IMG/VR virus record: IMGVR_UViG_3300022908_000003
Span: 1-64,000 of that record
DNA: 64,000 bases
Strand: one strand, 5' to 3'
From: a virus
The notes beneath the pieces were generated by a model. The model was given only the letters and a program-made list of their open reading frames with translations. It made no database searches and was not told the DNA's origin. The position numbers and the translations under genes were made by a program. Every line of letters begins with the position of its first letter. Position 1 is the first letter of the stretch. Below are positions 41,645 to 50,412 of the stretch, one piece after another.

Positions 41645-42153
41645 TATTTGAACTCGCTGAATGTAGAAAATTTAGCTTTCACAGATAAACCTTTATAGGC
41701 AACTCTTATTGCATTGCTTAGATAGGCTCTGTGGTTCCAGACAGCAGGAGTTAAGAAAGCTTGCGCGCCTCTATTTGGTGTTCCGTATTCATTAGGTTCT
41801 CCATGCTCTGCTCCTACTACTACCCATACTTCCATTGGATTTTCTGGAGCAATCGACGGAAAGAAATTATATCTCATTCCCGAAGTCATCCTAATACCTT
41901 TTGGAGTAGACCCTGCTGCTTTAGCTAAATCATATTTTTCCTGTGACTTAGATCTTGCTTCATCATAATCACTATGATCTTCACTAACTACGTATATGCT
42001 TTCTTTTAGATACTCTGTGTCAACAGGAGCAAGAGATTTTGCTTCGTCTCTTATACTTATTGCAGTCTCTAAGATAGCTGTCTTTGCAGCTGCATTAACC
42101 ATTGCAGTTATTGTTGTAAAACCACTTGTATCTAATCTAACTCTTTTTAACAT
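41644..42153 (-). CDS. HK97 gp10-like neck/tail protein
   Basis: 169 aa. AISIRDEAKSLAPVDTEYLKE near 32 and GEPNEYGTPNRGAQAFLTPA near 125 match the HK97-gp10 family (A..LAPVDTG.L..SI ... YG....PFL.PA). It links the connector to the tail terminator. Confidence 0.8.
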   Translation of the reverse strand: MLKRVRLDTSGFTTITAMVNAAAKTAILETAISIRDEAKSLAPVDTEYLKESIYVVSEDHSDYDEARSKSQEKYDLAKAAGSTPKGIRMTSGMRYNFFPSIAPENPMEVWVVVGAEHGEPNEYGTPNRGAQAFLTPAVWNHRAYLSNAIRVAYKGLSVKAKFSTFSEFK

Positions 42154-42543
42154 TTACTTTTCTTCAGCAAGTAAAGCTATATCAGTTTGCCCACTCTCTC
42201 TGGTAATATCTATAACCTTGTATCTTATTACTACACCAGAAGGATTGCCGCCGGAGGTTTCTACTTCGTCTCCTATTTTTACTATAGTAGTTCTAGGTAC
42301 ATATATTGTTCTAAGTACTTTCCTGTCTACTATATTATCTTCTTCTGTATCTGGTGTTGTAGTATTTATATCATCATCTACTTTACATTTAACAGATATA
42401 GGAGTAGCAAATCCTTTAGTAAATCCTCCTTGCCCATTAGACACTTTAGGTAAGAAAGAAAATAAAGTAAGATTGTCTTCAAAGGAAAGTTCTACAAGAG
42501 AAGAGAAATTATCCAACATAGCAGGAGTTACAAACCATGTCAT
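42154..42543 (-). CDS. Head-tail connector / stopper candidate
   Basis: 129 aa, beta-rich (TPISVKCKVDDDIN, IYVPRTTIVKIGDEVETSG, VVIRYKVIDITRE). It sits where the SPP1 gp16 / lambda FII-type stopper is expected. The strand ITRESGQT is encoded by an element copy. Confidence 0.6.
   Translation of the reverse strand: MTWFVTPAMLDNFSSLVELSFEDNLTLFSFLPKVSNGQGGFTKGFATPISVKCKVDDDINTTTPDTEEDNIVDRKVLRTIYVPRTTIVKIGDEVETSGGNPSGVVIRYKVIDITRESGQTDIALLAEEK
42185..42209 (-). repeat. Dispersed 26-bp element
   Basis: Gene-strand copy giving ITRESGQT in the stopper-like protein. Confidence 0.6.
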
Positions 42544-43293
42544 TTACATTTCTCCATGATCTCCAGGGTAGTAGCCTGTACCATCTGGAAGTGTAAAAGT
42601 CTTATGGCGGTTATTTGGAGATAATGGCCCTCTTGTCATTGTTATATCTTGGGATTGATCATTAACATAGGCATTTGCATATTCTGTTATTGTTGCCATT
42701 ATCAAACTTAATCCAAAATCCCACCATTGCTGTTCTAGACTTTGAACTACAGTTGATTTAGGACTAGAAGCAAACTGTAATGTTGTAGTTCCTTTCTTAA
42801 ATAGAAGCATTTCTCCAGTAGGAGATTTTGAACCTATGGCCGGTCTAACTTTGCTTGCTATTAGATAAGAAATTCCAGCATCATAGGCATCTTGATAACT
42901 TGTACTAAACGCCCAATAATCAGGCATATTAGAAAATACTTTTAACTGTGTGTAGATATCATTGAAGTATTTGTCTAAAGTTATATCAGATGGGGTTAGT
43001 TCACCTGTTCCTAGTAAAGTTCTTACAGCAGGGTAGACACTATTCCATGTAGCTACGAAGGTAAACGGATAAGTCTTTATTGAGTTATCTGAAGTAATCC
43101 ATTTCCAAACAGCTTTATGGTTTCCTCCCATAACAGGAGTGTAATCTATAGAAATTTTAAATTGAGAACCTTCAGGGGAGACAGTTGCTAACAAGTCCTG
43201 GTCAACTTCTCCATTAGGTTTCGTTACAGTTAAATATGCGGCAACTGCACTTGCAACTACCCTAGTAAAAGTTGTAGTTTCTTGTACTTGCAT
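42544..43293 (-). CDS. Head-tail adaptor candidate
   Basis: 249 aa from an ATG after GGGGAG. The frame is open to a TTG at 43308. An N-terminal beta domain (FTRVVASAVAAYLTVTKPNG, TFVATWNSVYPAV) is followed by a helical part (ITLDKYFNDIYTQLKVFSN, SYQDAYDAGISYLIASKV) as in gp6/gp15-type adaptors that dock on the portal. Assigned by place and helical pattern. Confidence 0.55.
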   Translation of the reverse strand: MQVQETTTFTRVVASAVAAYLTVTKPNGEVDQDLLATVSPEGSQFKISIDYTPVMGGNHKAVWKWITSDNSIKTYPFTFVATWNSVYPAVRTLLGTGELTPSDITLDKYFNDIYTQLKVFSNMPDYWAFSTSYQDAYDAGISYLIASKVRPAIGSKSPTGEMLLFKKGTTTLQFASSPKSTVVQSLEQQWWDFGLSLIMATITEYANAYVNDQSQDITMTRGPLSPNNRHKTFTLPDGTGYYPGDHGEM

Positions 43294-43309
43294 CATCTCC
43301 CCTTTCAAG

Positions 43310-43561
43310 TTACCCCCACGGGCTTAGATCATCTTTGTACTTCTCAGGAAATAAAACCTTGCCTGTTTCGTCAATCTCTTGCCCTCTTGCATTAATGAGA
43401 ATACCAGAGGAATTGTAAAGCATACCTCCCTTTACAGGACATTTATTGTACTTATGTTCCCCCTTCTCAAATGTGCCTGAGTGATTAAGTTCCTCCACTT
43501 CTGTAGCTTCTTCTCGCTGTCCAGGTATGTCACTTCTCTTTCTTACAATAGTTGCTGCCAT
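43310..43561 (-). CDS. Hypothetical small head protein
   Basis: 83 aa, directly after the major capsid gene. Polar, with KYNKCPVKGGMLYNSSGI in the middle and KVLFPEKYKDDLSPWG at the end. Not recognised. Confidence 0.5.
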   Translation of the reverse strand: MAATIVRKRSDIPGQREEATEVEELNHSGTFEKGEHKYNKCPVKGGMLYNSSGILINARGQEIDETGKVLFPEKYKDDLSPWG

Positions 43562-43602
43562 CTTTACCTTCTCCTTTTGTATTTAATCTGGTTTGTTTGC
43601 TT

Positions 43603-44715
43603 TTAATACGTTAGTGCAGGAGCTACATAAGTATTACCACCCATGTACCCAACAACCCCGTTAGTTCTCTCTTTGATGCCCATACCATATTCCCTTTCCC
43701 ATGCCTTAGCATAAAGAGGATGGCTTTCATCTTCAAACGAAACAAAGAGTTCCCCTGCATTTGTTGCAGCAGGGCCTCCATTTGTTCCCATCGGATTTGC
43801 TGCACGAATACGCCTTGCAATAGGAGCAGGGTTTCCCTTCATAAAGGCAAATACGTACCCGGCAGGCATCCATGGCTTAGTCCATACCGCTGCTCCCCGA
43901 AACCAACCTATCTGCCTATTGTAAATATCAATTTCATCAAGAACACCCTGCCCATATTCCTGATTAGCTGATTTAATTACAGTAGCATAAGTGAATGCCT
44001 TGAAATCTGCAAGAGCACTAATTGAAGTTTCATCTGAGCTAGAGATGAAAATAACTGCACTACCTCTGTTATAGTGCTCAATGACATTCTCTATTACAGC
44101 CCTTAACCAAGTATTCGTTACTCCATTAATTGCCATATAGTGAGTATGGGTAGTAGGGTCAAAACGTCGTCCATTCTGTCCTGGCGGTATTGGCAGACCA
44201 TCTGCATTTACCAAAGCCCTTACAGGGATTGGGAAAGCTTCTTGATGGTCTATTAGAGGATCTGTAGTAGAGTAATTAACTCCGGTAAATAAAGTCTTCT
44301 GTATATTATACTGCAAGAGCAGTACATCTCCAATAAGAACTTGATCTACTTGACCGGCAAGATCCGAAGGGCTATGGTTCTGCATGTACCTACGGTTCCA
44401 TGCAATAGCTGCTTGGTAATCTTTTAGTGGAAGTCCTATAATAGCTCCAGGCTTGCCCTTCTGAGCCTGCGGCGTTCCCATTTCATCCATTTCCTGAAAA
44501 CGAAAATTAGATGTAGTAGAACCATACATTGTAAGACGTTCTGTGGTATCTGTAACAAAATCCTTCAACTGATCTTGTACAAGAGCATTATAAGCATTTA
44601 GAGTTACTGCAACAGCATCCCATACTTTCTGCTCTCCAAAATCTATGATAGATTGAAAGTTTGCACCTTTAATAATATCATAAGAAGTATTTGTGCCAAA
44701 TGTATTTAGTGGCAT
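43603..44715 (-). CDS. Major capsid protein, HK97 fold
   Basis: 370 aa. An N-terminal helix (NFQSIIDFGEQKVWDAVAV) and a loop (RFQEMDEMGTPQAQKG) precede the spine-helix region (DLAGQVDQVLIGDVLLLQYN). The P-domain follows (WLRAVIENVIEHYNR, VIFISSSDETSI, PWMPAGYVFAFMKG). No prohead-protease-type delta domain is evident, and a separate scaffold gene lies upstream. The ATG is 5 nt after an intergenic element. Confidence 0.85.
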   Translation of the reverse strand: MPLNTFGTNTSYDIIKGANFQSIIDFGEQKVWDAVAVTLNAYNALVQDQLKDFVTDTTERLTMYGSTTSNFRFQEMDEMGTPQAQKGKPGAIIGLPLKDYQAAIAWNRRYMQNHSPSDLAGQVDQVLIGDVLLLQYNIQKTLFTGVNYSTTDPLIDHQEAFPIPVRALVNADGLPIPPGQNGRRFDPTTHTHYMAINGVTNTWLRAVIENVIEHYNRGSAVIFISSSDETSISALADFKAFTYATVIKSANQEYGQGVLDEIDIYNRQIGWFRGAAVWTKPWMPAGYVFAFMKGNPAPIARRIRAANPMGTNGGPAATNAGELFVSFEDESHPLYAKAWEREYGMGIKERTNGVVGYMGGNTYVAPALTY

Positions 44716-44720
44716 TTCGA

Positions 44721-44748
44721 GGTTCCCCGTTCTCTCTGGTAGTGAAAC
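44721..44748 (-). repeat. Dispersed 26-bp element, intergenic
   Basis: Near-consensus copy. The GGAACC end is 5 nt before the capsid ATG. Confidence 0.9.
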
Positions 44749-44754
44749 TAAATA

Positions 44755-45507
44755 TTAGTTACGAGCGAAGAAATAGGCTCTTACTGTGTCAATAGCAAAG
44801 CCCAAAGGCTGCTGTCCTGTAAGGGTGGGTGTATCAGACAACCCTCCCGGTACTGTCCCAGATAGGTAAAGATCTGCTCCAGAGGTTAGGTTTCCATCTG
44901 AAATACCTGCAATAAATGCATCATAAAGGCTCATTACTTCGCCCTTCTTGTATCTCTTTGGAGCGAAGCCCCTAACCTTCGAAGAAGCTTTCTCTGTACC
45001 ATCTCCGGCAGGCTGCCCAACAGTTGTATGCACTACAGAAACTCTAGCTGGAACTGCATCGCTGCTCTGTAGGTTTACATTATCTACAACAAATACAGGA
45101 AGTTCAAGAGCAGCAAATGCACCTGCTGCTGTAATTGTATAAGTTGGGAAAGCACCTGTTACAGTAACATTAGCTCCGTTTACTGTAGATAACGCTCTTA
45201 GTGCAGTCTGAATTGTTGCAGCACTTGCATTATACGGAATATTTACACCAACCCCCAAGTAACTCCATGGGGCATTACCCCCATTTGTATTACTGGAGAA
45301 AGTTACGGTCTGAACATCGTTAATACCGCCAGCAGCATTCACTTGGCTTTCTAGTGAACGAAGTACAAGACCTGTTGATGTAATATAACAAGCATCCAAG
45401 CCAGCAATATCTTCTCCAGCATATATATCACCAGATATAATATGATTGTGCGAAGGCACTGTAGTAGCTGGAGTTAAATCCTTAGAGGATTTTGCGATTT
45501 CACCCAT
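44755..45507 (-). CDS. Capsid decoration/stabilisation protein
   Basis: 250 aa. The outer parts (SHNHIISGDIYAGEDIAGLD at the start, GGLSDTPTLTGQQPLGFAID at the end) resemble DUF2190-type stabilisers. A central insert (INDVQTVTFSSNTNGG, ASAATIQTALRALSTVNGAN, PTYTITAAGAF) is an Ig-like module often found on phage head and tail proteins. Expected to sit on the outside of the capsid. Confidence 0.65.
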   Translation of the reverse strand: MGEIAKSSKDLTPATTVPSHNHIISGDIYAGEDIAGLDACYITSTGLVLRSLESQVNAAGGINDVQTVTFSSNTNGGNAPWSYLGVGVNIPYNASAATIQTALRALSTVNGANVTVTGAFPTYTITAAGAFAALELPVFVVDNVNLQSSDAVPARVSVVHTTVGQPAGDGTEKASSKVRGFAPKRYKKGEVMSLYDAFIAGISDGNLTSGADLYLSGTVPGGLSDTPTLTGQQPLGFAIDTVRAYFFARN

Positions 45508-45521
45508 TTATTTTAGTCTCC

Positions 45522-46118
45522 CTAGATCATCTTAGCGAAATTTTCGACATGGGCTTTAGCCCCATTAAGAACTTGCTCTTTTGTTGTCTTCCTGTCCTGT
45601 CTGCCACCTTCCATATTTGTTTTAGTTTCTTTTCCTCCTAAGTCTTCAGCAAGTGATTTTGCATCAGCTAGGTACTCTGCTTCAGTCTTGCCTTCAAGTC
45701 TAGAAGCATGTTTAATATCTAGCCCGCTATCTTTACAGGCTTTCTGTCTTAACTTTAAATCTTCATTAGCAGCTTTCTCTTTTCGTAGATCCTCTAATTC
45801 CTTAGCTAGATCATCTTTCTCTTTCTGAGTAAGTTCAAGCTGCGTTTTGATGTTCCCATCATCAATAGCCTTCTGTCTTTCAGCGTCTTGCTGTTCTTTT
45901 GTTTTGGCTTGTGTAATCTTGTTTCGTTCCTCTACCCTTGCAGCTTCAGCGGCTTCGGTTCGAGTTTTTGCGATAACCCCATCCATATATGATTTCTGTG
46001 CTTCAGTTAGTTCAGGAATTTCGGGTTCGCCTTCTCTGAAATAAAATCCAGGAACATCGTGAAAGTCAAAAATTGTCGGGGAGAAAGCCGTAAAAGGCTT
46101 GATGATATTCTTTTCCAT
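45522..46118 (-). CDS. Scaffold protein
   Basis: 198 aa. Long Lys/Glu/Gln-rich helix from about 40 to 125 (TKEQQDAERQKAIDDGNIK, LTQKEKDDLAKELEDLRKEK) as in scaffolds of SPP1/P22-like phages. Placed between the MuF-like and decoration genes. Confidence 0.75.
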   Translation of the reverse strand: MEKNIIKPFTAFSPTIFDFHDVPGFYFREGEPEIPELTEAQKSYMDGVIAKTRTEAAEAARVEERNKITQAKTKEQQDAERQKAIDDGNIKTQLELTQKEKDDLAKELEDLRKEKAANEDLKLRQKACKDSGLDIKHASRLEGKTEAEYLADAKSLAEDLGGKETKTNMEGGRQDRKTTKEQVLNGAKAHVENFAKMI

Positions 46119-46129
46119 TTTAATTTCCT

Positions 46130-46777
46130 TTAGTTTTCTTCGGAACCTACTTTATCAGAAGGTCCGGTTCTGTAGATCATAACGCATTTACAACGACTAA
46201 CACACTGTCTATTTCCTATAGGTATTAAAGTTCCTATTGTAACCCAACCCTGGTTTGTTGCTGTTATACAGTCGTCACAATGATCACTCCCACCTAGTAT
46301 ATTTCTTTCTTCAGTAGATCCTGAAGCTATTTCAATTTCTCTTTTTTCGTTTTCGTATGTTACTCTTGCTCCTTCCGCATACATCATTGCTCTAGAGACA
46401 TAAGTACCAGGTTTTGCTTCTCCTGTGTATATTTCTTTTGCAAATTCTTGTAGATAATTAAATTCACTTTCTAATCTGGTGGAAAGCCTTTGCCATTCTT
46501 TGTCTGTTGTATTATTCCAACCTCCGTTAGCAGCAGATACCATAACCATATGAAGAGGTTTAAGTTCTTCTACCATATTAATTTGCCATTCAGCAATAGA
46601 AGAATTGCCGGTTTGCATCTCTCTGGTAAATAACTTTATATTATTCGAAGCTACTTCGATAATTTTATCTAGTTCATTTCGAACCTCAACTCTACCTACA
46701 AATTTTCCTGTAGTAGTGTTATGATACCTTTTGCTTTTTGTGTTGTATGTAAAGTCATGAGGTGTTTGACGTGCCAT
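46130..46777 (-). CDS. MuF-like minor head protein
   Basis: 215 aa. The C-terminal GSDHCDDCITATNQGW and PIGNRQCVSRCKCVMIY is the Cys/His signature of the phage Mu gpF (MuF) domain. The N-terminal part is helical (VRNELDKIIEVASNNIK). MuF proteins ride inside the head near the portal. Shorter than typical members, with the N-terminus reduced. Confidence 0.7.
   Translation of the reverse strand: MARQTPHDFTYNTKSKRYHNTTTGKFVGRVEVRNELDKIIEVASNNIKLFTREMQTGNSSIAEWQINMVEELKPLHMVMVSAANGGWNNTTDKEWQRLSTRLESEFNYLQEFAKEIYTGEAKPGTYVSRAMMYAEGARVTYENEKREIEIASGSTEERNILGGSDHCDDCITATNQGWVTIGTLIPIGNRQCVSRCKCVMIYRTGPSDKVGSEEN
46610..46634 (-). repeat. Dispersed 26-bp element
   Basis: Gene-strand copy giving LFTREMQT in the helical N-terminal part of the MuF-like protein. 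Confidence 0.6.
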
Positions 46778-46985
46778 TTAACAACCTCATCATACTTATA
46801 TTAGTTCTATCTATAAAATACTTTATTGCATTATCTATATCGTCTAGAGATATCCTGCAAACTGTAGTTAATTCAATTTCACTCCAGAGAATAGGCAAAC
46901 CTCGTTTAACTCTTTGCCTGCGCTCTTGGGTTATCTGAGGGCTTTCTTTGTCCTGTTGTGTTGTTTGGTTTGACTTGTTTTGCAT
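46755..46985 (-). CDS. Hypothetical small protein
   Basis: 76 aa. A basic polar N-terminus (overlapping the portal end by 80 nt) and a helical second half (ISLDDIDNAIKYFIDRTN). Not recognised. It lies between portal and MuF. Confidence 0.5.
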   Translation of the reverse strand: MQNKSNQTTQQDKESPQITQERRQRVKRGLPILWSEIELTTVCRISLDDIDNAIKYFIDRTNISMMRLLNGTSNTS

Positions 46986-48516
46986 CTAGCTTTTGTTTCT
47001 CTATTGCAAGAAGATCTGCTTGTCTAGCTCTTATCTGTGCCTCAACATCTGTAGACATTCCTTTAAGCTTATCGTCTCCCCATCCTGCAACTCTTAGGAA
47101 AGTTTCTAGAGGCATTCCTGCATTTACTGCGGCTTCTGCGGCTTGCCAGAATGTAAGGTCTGTCATTGCTACAGATAATGGGTCTCTGTCTCCTGCATCC
47201 TTCCAAACAGCAGTTAGAAGAAGTTCTTCGTTAAGCCCTTCTTTATCATAGATATTTGCAAGTTCCATTGATCTATGGAACATCTCTATCCATGCCGGAC
47301 CTAAGCGCATTTGTCTATCACTTGTAGCACCATATATAGGTTTCTCCATTCTATATAACGCTTCGCCTGAAGGCCAATTCCCTGTGATAATTGCATTAGG
47401 TGTTCCTGTGTTTAAACATAAGGTATCTCTCTTACTTTCTAGAACTGCAATTAATCCATCTAATTTTGCACCTTCAATAACTCCCCATGCTGCATCTGCT
47501 TCATTTGCATGGTAATGTTGTCCGGGTCCGGTTTTAAGAGGTATAGTTTGATTTCTACTATTTTTCTTTAACTGGTACCCTTTGCTCCAAGTTCTTTGGA
47601 ATGCGGTAGTTCTTGAGGCGGCCATAATATCCCATTGCGTATCATTTACTTGATCTTGCCCTCCTATTATCCCACCAGAGAAAATGGAACTTCCATAATG
47701 TTCCTCTTCTCCTGGATTAGAATAATGAATAAATGGGATATGTTGTGGTTCACCTTCTGTATTTAATGTAGCAATGGGGATAGGTTCTTTACTTGTTTGT
47801 ATCCCGCCCATAGACCCAATAGGTGCTTCAGTAGGGAGTAAAAAAGGTACCCATCCTGTAATACCATTAGTGGAGAAGTATCTTTCTACTGCTCCTTCAT
47901 AATAGATGGTTCGTCGCTTACCTAGTGGGGTATTCCATTCCTTTACAGCATACAACATGTTTCCGTTCATGTCATAGCCTATAAAGACCCCACTTTTACC
48001 GTTCCACCATCTCTCTCTATTAAGCATGATCTTTTGTCTATCAAAATCATAGACGACCATTATACAGAAGTTACCGTCTCTTAGTGTAGCTCTTGTAGTT
48101 CTTTGCTGAAGATCAGGTATTCTCTTCATTTGCCAAAAGTCATCAAGCCAATCTTGTTCCTGTTCTCCTTGTACCGTTATCCTTTCAAGTACAAGTCTGG
48201 AAGAATGTTCTCTTAATATCTCTCCACAAATATTATCACAATAATTTTCATCACCAATAAGCCCTTGTAGAATTTTCTCCTGCTCTTGGCTTAGTGTATT
48301 ATCGTGATCCCCTTTAGCATATCTTCTATAGGTATCAAGATGTTGTATTGTGTCAATAACTTCGGATCTATCGATCTCTATTTGATCGTTTAACCCTGAA
48401 ACGCCGTCTGGTAGTTTGTTCAGCAGCTTCTCTCTGGCTTTTTGTGCTTCTTGGGAATTTACCGCTGTTTTTGGTTTTCTTATTGTAATCTTTTTCTTCC
48501 GTATAGCCATATTCAT
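46906..48516 (-). CDS. Portal protein, SPP1 gp6-like
   Basis: 536 aa. Tag-like start (MAIRKKKITIRKPKT), then LDTYRRYAKGDHDNTLS and LIGDENYCDNICGEILREHS with LVLERITVQGE, the N-terminal pattern of the Phage_prot_Gp6 family. The stem and crown helices follow. The C-terminus is Gln/Lys-rich (IRARQADLLAIEKQKL). The first about 50 residues are encoded in a 149-nt overlap with the terminase C-terminus. Confidence 0.85.
   Translation of the reverse strand: MNMAIRKKKITIRKPKTAVNSQEAQKAREKLLNKLPDGVSGLNDQIEIDRSEVIDTIQHLDTYRRYAKGDHDNTLSQEQEKILQGLIGDENYCDNICGEILREHSSRLVLERITVQGEQEQDWLDDFWQMKRIPDLQQRTTRATLRDGNFCIMVVYDFDRQKIMLNRERWWNGKSGVFIGYDMNGNMLYAVKEWNTPLGKRRTIYYEGAVERYFSTNGITGWVPFLLPTEAPIGSMGGIQTSKEPIPIATLNTEGEPQHIPFIHYSNPGEEEHYGSSIFSGGIIGGQDQVNDTQWDIMAASRTTAFQRTWSKGYQLKKNSRNQTIPLKTGPGQHYHANEADAAWGVIEGAKLDGLIAVLESKRDTLCLNTGTPNAIITGNWPSGEALYRMEKPIYGATSDRQMRLGPAWIEMFHRSMELANIYDKEGLNEELLLTAVWKDAGDRDPLSVAMTDLTFWQAAEAAVNAGMPLETFLRVAGWGDDKLKGMSTDVEAQIRARQADLLAIEKQKLDAKQVKPNNTTGQRKPSDNPRAQAKS
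47671..47694 (+). repeat. Dispersed 26-bp element, reverse
   Basis: CACCAGAGAAAATGGAACTT on the plus strand. Its complement encodes SSIFSGG in the portal protein. Confidence 0.5.
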
Positions 48517-50200
48517 CTACCCTTTCTTGGTATTGATATTCTTCCGGCAATTCCTGTTCTAATAAGGCTTCAGCAAGAATTATAGCTTCTTTATCTGTAA
48601 TAATTTCTTCATCATCAGGCTGTAAGCCCATTGTATCAAAATTCTCACCAGGAGGATTATCAATTGAAAGAGCTACTTCAGAATAAGCATCGGAAGAAGC
48701 ATCAACTTGATCTTTCTTTTTGCTATTAGGGAATTTCTTGTGCTCTGCAATATATGCAGTTGTCCAGTTAGTATCCTCGTCATCATCTTCTCTTTTAAAG
48801 TAAACAAGACGAACAAGGTCACTATTTACATACTGTGCCCAAGGATCTGCCCTAGTTTCTTTATCCCCATTACCTACAGGTTTAATAACTGCATTAAATC
48901 CTTTTAGTAATTTCCTAAAGGAGATTGCTTGATCAATACCGGCCTGTGCAGGATCTTGAGGCATTCTTACAATCATGTCAGGATAACGGTATCTATCCAT
49001 CTGAGCAGTTAGTAGGATAATGGCATTTCTCTTTGCAGGTTCTTCTCTAAATCTCTTAACATCAAGGATATAGATTAGATCGTCTGTGCCAAGAGCCATT
49101 AAGACCCCTACTGTATAGTCTCCTGATAAAGTTCCTGCAATATCCCAAGCCCTACAGACTTTAACAAACTTTACAGGCGCTCTAGGAATTATTTTAAATT
49201 TACTAATCTCAAATGTTGTACCATCAGGGTTAGAAGGTTTACCTTGGAATTGTGCAAGCCATGTTATACTATCTTTTTTACGTTCTCTGTAGTAACCTGG
49301 TTGTTTTGCTTTACGAGGTGAAAGATACTCTCCTATCTCTCTGCCCATAGGATCAGGACCGCCTACTTCCGGCCTTTCGTCTCCATCCCACTGAGCACGA
49401 TAGGAAAGTAATTCCCATACTCCGTCTTGGCTTTTTAAACCTTCTGATCTAATTAATTCACCAATATAATCTTCTTCGTTATATCGGTGGAACATTACAA
49501 CTACATTAGTTTCTTCATCAATACGAACTTTAGCATTACCTATCCAGAATTCCCAGGTTCTATCCCTAATTGCAGGACTTGCAGCATCTTGACTTGAAGC
49601 ATAAGGGTCATCAATTATAAGATCATCGGCACCTTCACCAACAAATCCGGTTTGAAGTCCTAAAGCTTTTAAAGAAGCTTGACCATCTCTATAAGCTAAT
49701 CTGGCTCTTGTAGCAAATTCATCTGCACTTGCTCTTGGGTCAATATAAAGTTCTTTTCTGTTTTCAAAGAAAAGTTCCTTATATTTTACTGTCAGCATAA
49801 TGTCTCTATTGATCTTAGTAAATTTAGTTGCATGATCAATATTATAACATGCTTGTTTAATACGTCTACTAGGACTATGCCCTAATAAATAGGCAGGTAA
49901 TCTCTGAGAAACTATAACAGAGCCACCATGTTGAGGTGGTTTATGTAGCAGAATTCTCTGCCCTCTCTGGTAACGAAGTTTCTCTAACCGTTCGCATATA
50001 TGTATCTGCCATGGCTCAAGAATAAGCTTAGAAGTTGTTTCTACGAAATCTTTTAAAGATAGAGCAGTGGGATCATCTTCTAAAACTTCTGTTACGTCAT
50101 TAGACATTAAAAGTCTTTGTAGTTCTTTTAATGAAGCCTGATATAAACTTTCATTTGGGCCATGTTCAAAACTTACCTGCCTTGTTGTAGTAAACCCCAA
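48368..50200 (-). CDS. terL: Terminase large subunit
   Basis: 610 aa from TTG 50200 (AAAGGAG 7 nt upstream). The ATPase has LLHKPPQHGGSVIVS near 84-98, where Gly replaces the usual Walker A Lys, and DDLIIDDPYA near 200 as Walker B/Glu. The nuclease has CRAWDIAGTLSGDYTVG near 350 and KKKDQVDASSDAYSE near 525. The C-terminal 50 residues are basic and overlap the portal gene, ending RRRFRVKRSNRDR, a form of the recurrent tag. It packages DNA into the prohead. Confidence 0.9.
   Translation of the reverse strand: MGFTTTRQVSFEHGPNESLYQASLKELQRLLMSNDVTEVLEDDPTALSLKDFVETTSKLILEPWQIHICERLEKLRYQRGQRILLHKPPQHGGSVIVSQRLPAYLLGHSPSRRIKQACYNIDHATKFTKINRDIMLTVKYKELFFENRKELYIDPRASADEFATRARLAYRDGQASLKALGLQTGFVGEGADDLIIDDPYASSQDAASPAIRDRTWEFWIGNAKVRIDEETNVVVMFHRYNEEDYIGELIRSEGLKSQDGVWELLSYRAQWDGDERPEVGGPDPMGREIGEYLSPRKAKQPGYYRERKKDSITWLAQFQGKPSNPDGTTFEISKFKIIPRAPVKFVKVCRAWDIAGTLSGDYTVGVLMALGTDDLIYILDVKRFREEPAKRNAIILLTAQMDRYRYPDMIVRMPQDPAQAGIDQAISFRKLLKGFNAVIKPVGNGDKETRADPWAQYVNSDLVRLVYFKREDDDEDTNWTTAYIAEHKKFPNSKKKDQVDASSDAYSEVALSIDNPPGENFDTMGLQPDDEEIITDKEAIILAEALLEQELPEEYQYQERVDEYGYTEEKDYNKKTKNSGKFPRSTKSQREAAEQTTRRRFRVKRSNRDR
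49958..49978 (-). repeat. Dispersed 26-bp element, weak copy
   Basis: Gene-strand match giving RYQRGQR just upstream of the terminase ATP motif. Could be chance. Confidence 0.3.
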
Positions 50201-50229
50201 AACGTATCTCCTTTAAATTTAACATCCAA

Positions 50230-50267
50230 AACTAGGAAGATGAAAACCAGAAAACACCTTCCTAGTT
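50230..50267. repeat. Inverted repeat in TerS-TerL gap
   Basis: AACTAGGAAG and CTTCCTAGTT, 10-bp arms with an 18-nt loop, just ahead of the terL start. Confidence 0.55.
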
Positions 50268-50325
50268 CTGATTGCCAGAAGGTAAAGGAGATCGAAAACC
50301 CTTCCGACAATTATAAAATCTTTTA

Positions 50326-50382
50326 AGGAACCGTAGTAATTAAGCTGGAGAATAAACGCTTAGTGTTTTTACTACGGTTCCT
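50326..50382. repeat. Inverted repeat in TerS-TerL gap
   Basis: AGGAACCGTAGTAA and TTACTACGGTTCCT, perfect 14-bp arms with a 29-nt loop, just past terS. Either a terminator-like structure or a packaging-recognition site. Confidence 0.6.
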
Positions 50383-50412
50383 AGCGTCTGCCCTTTGGCA
50401 GTAGACACCCCT

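Noticed and set aside
41996-42559. Plus-strand 187-aa open frame over connector genes
   Set aside because: Covers two well-supported minus-strand genes; hydrophobic Ser/Val composition is typical of an antisense shadow.
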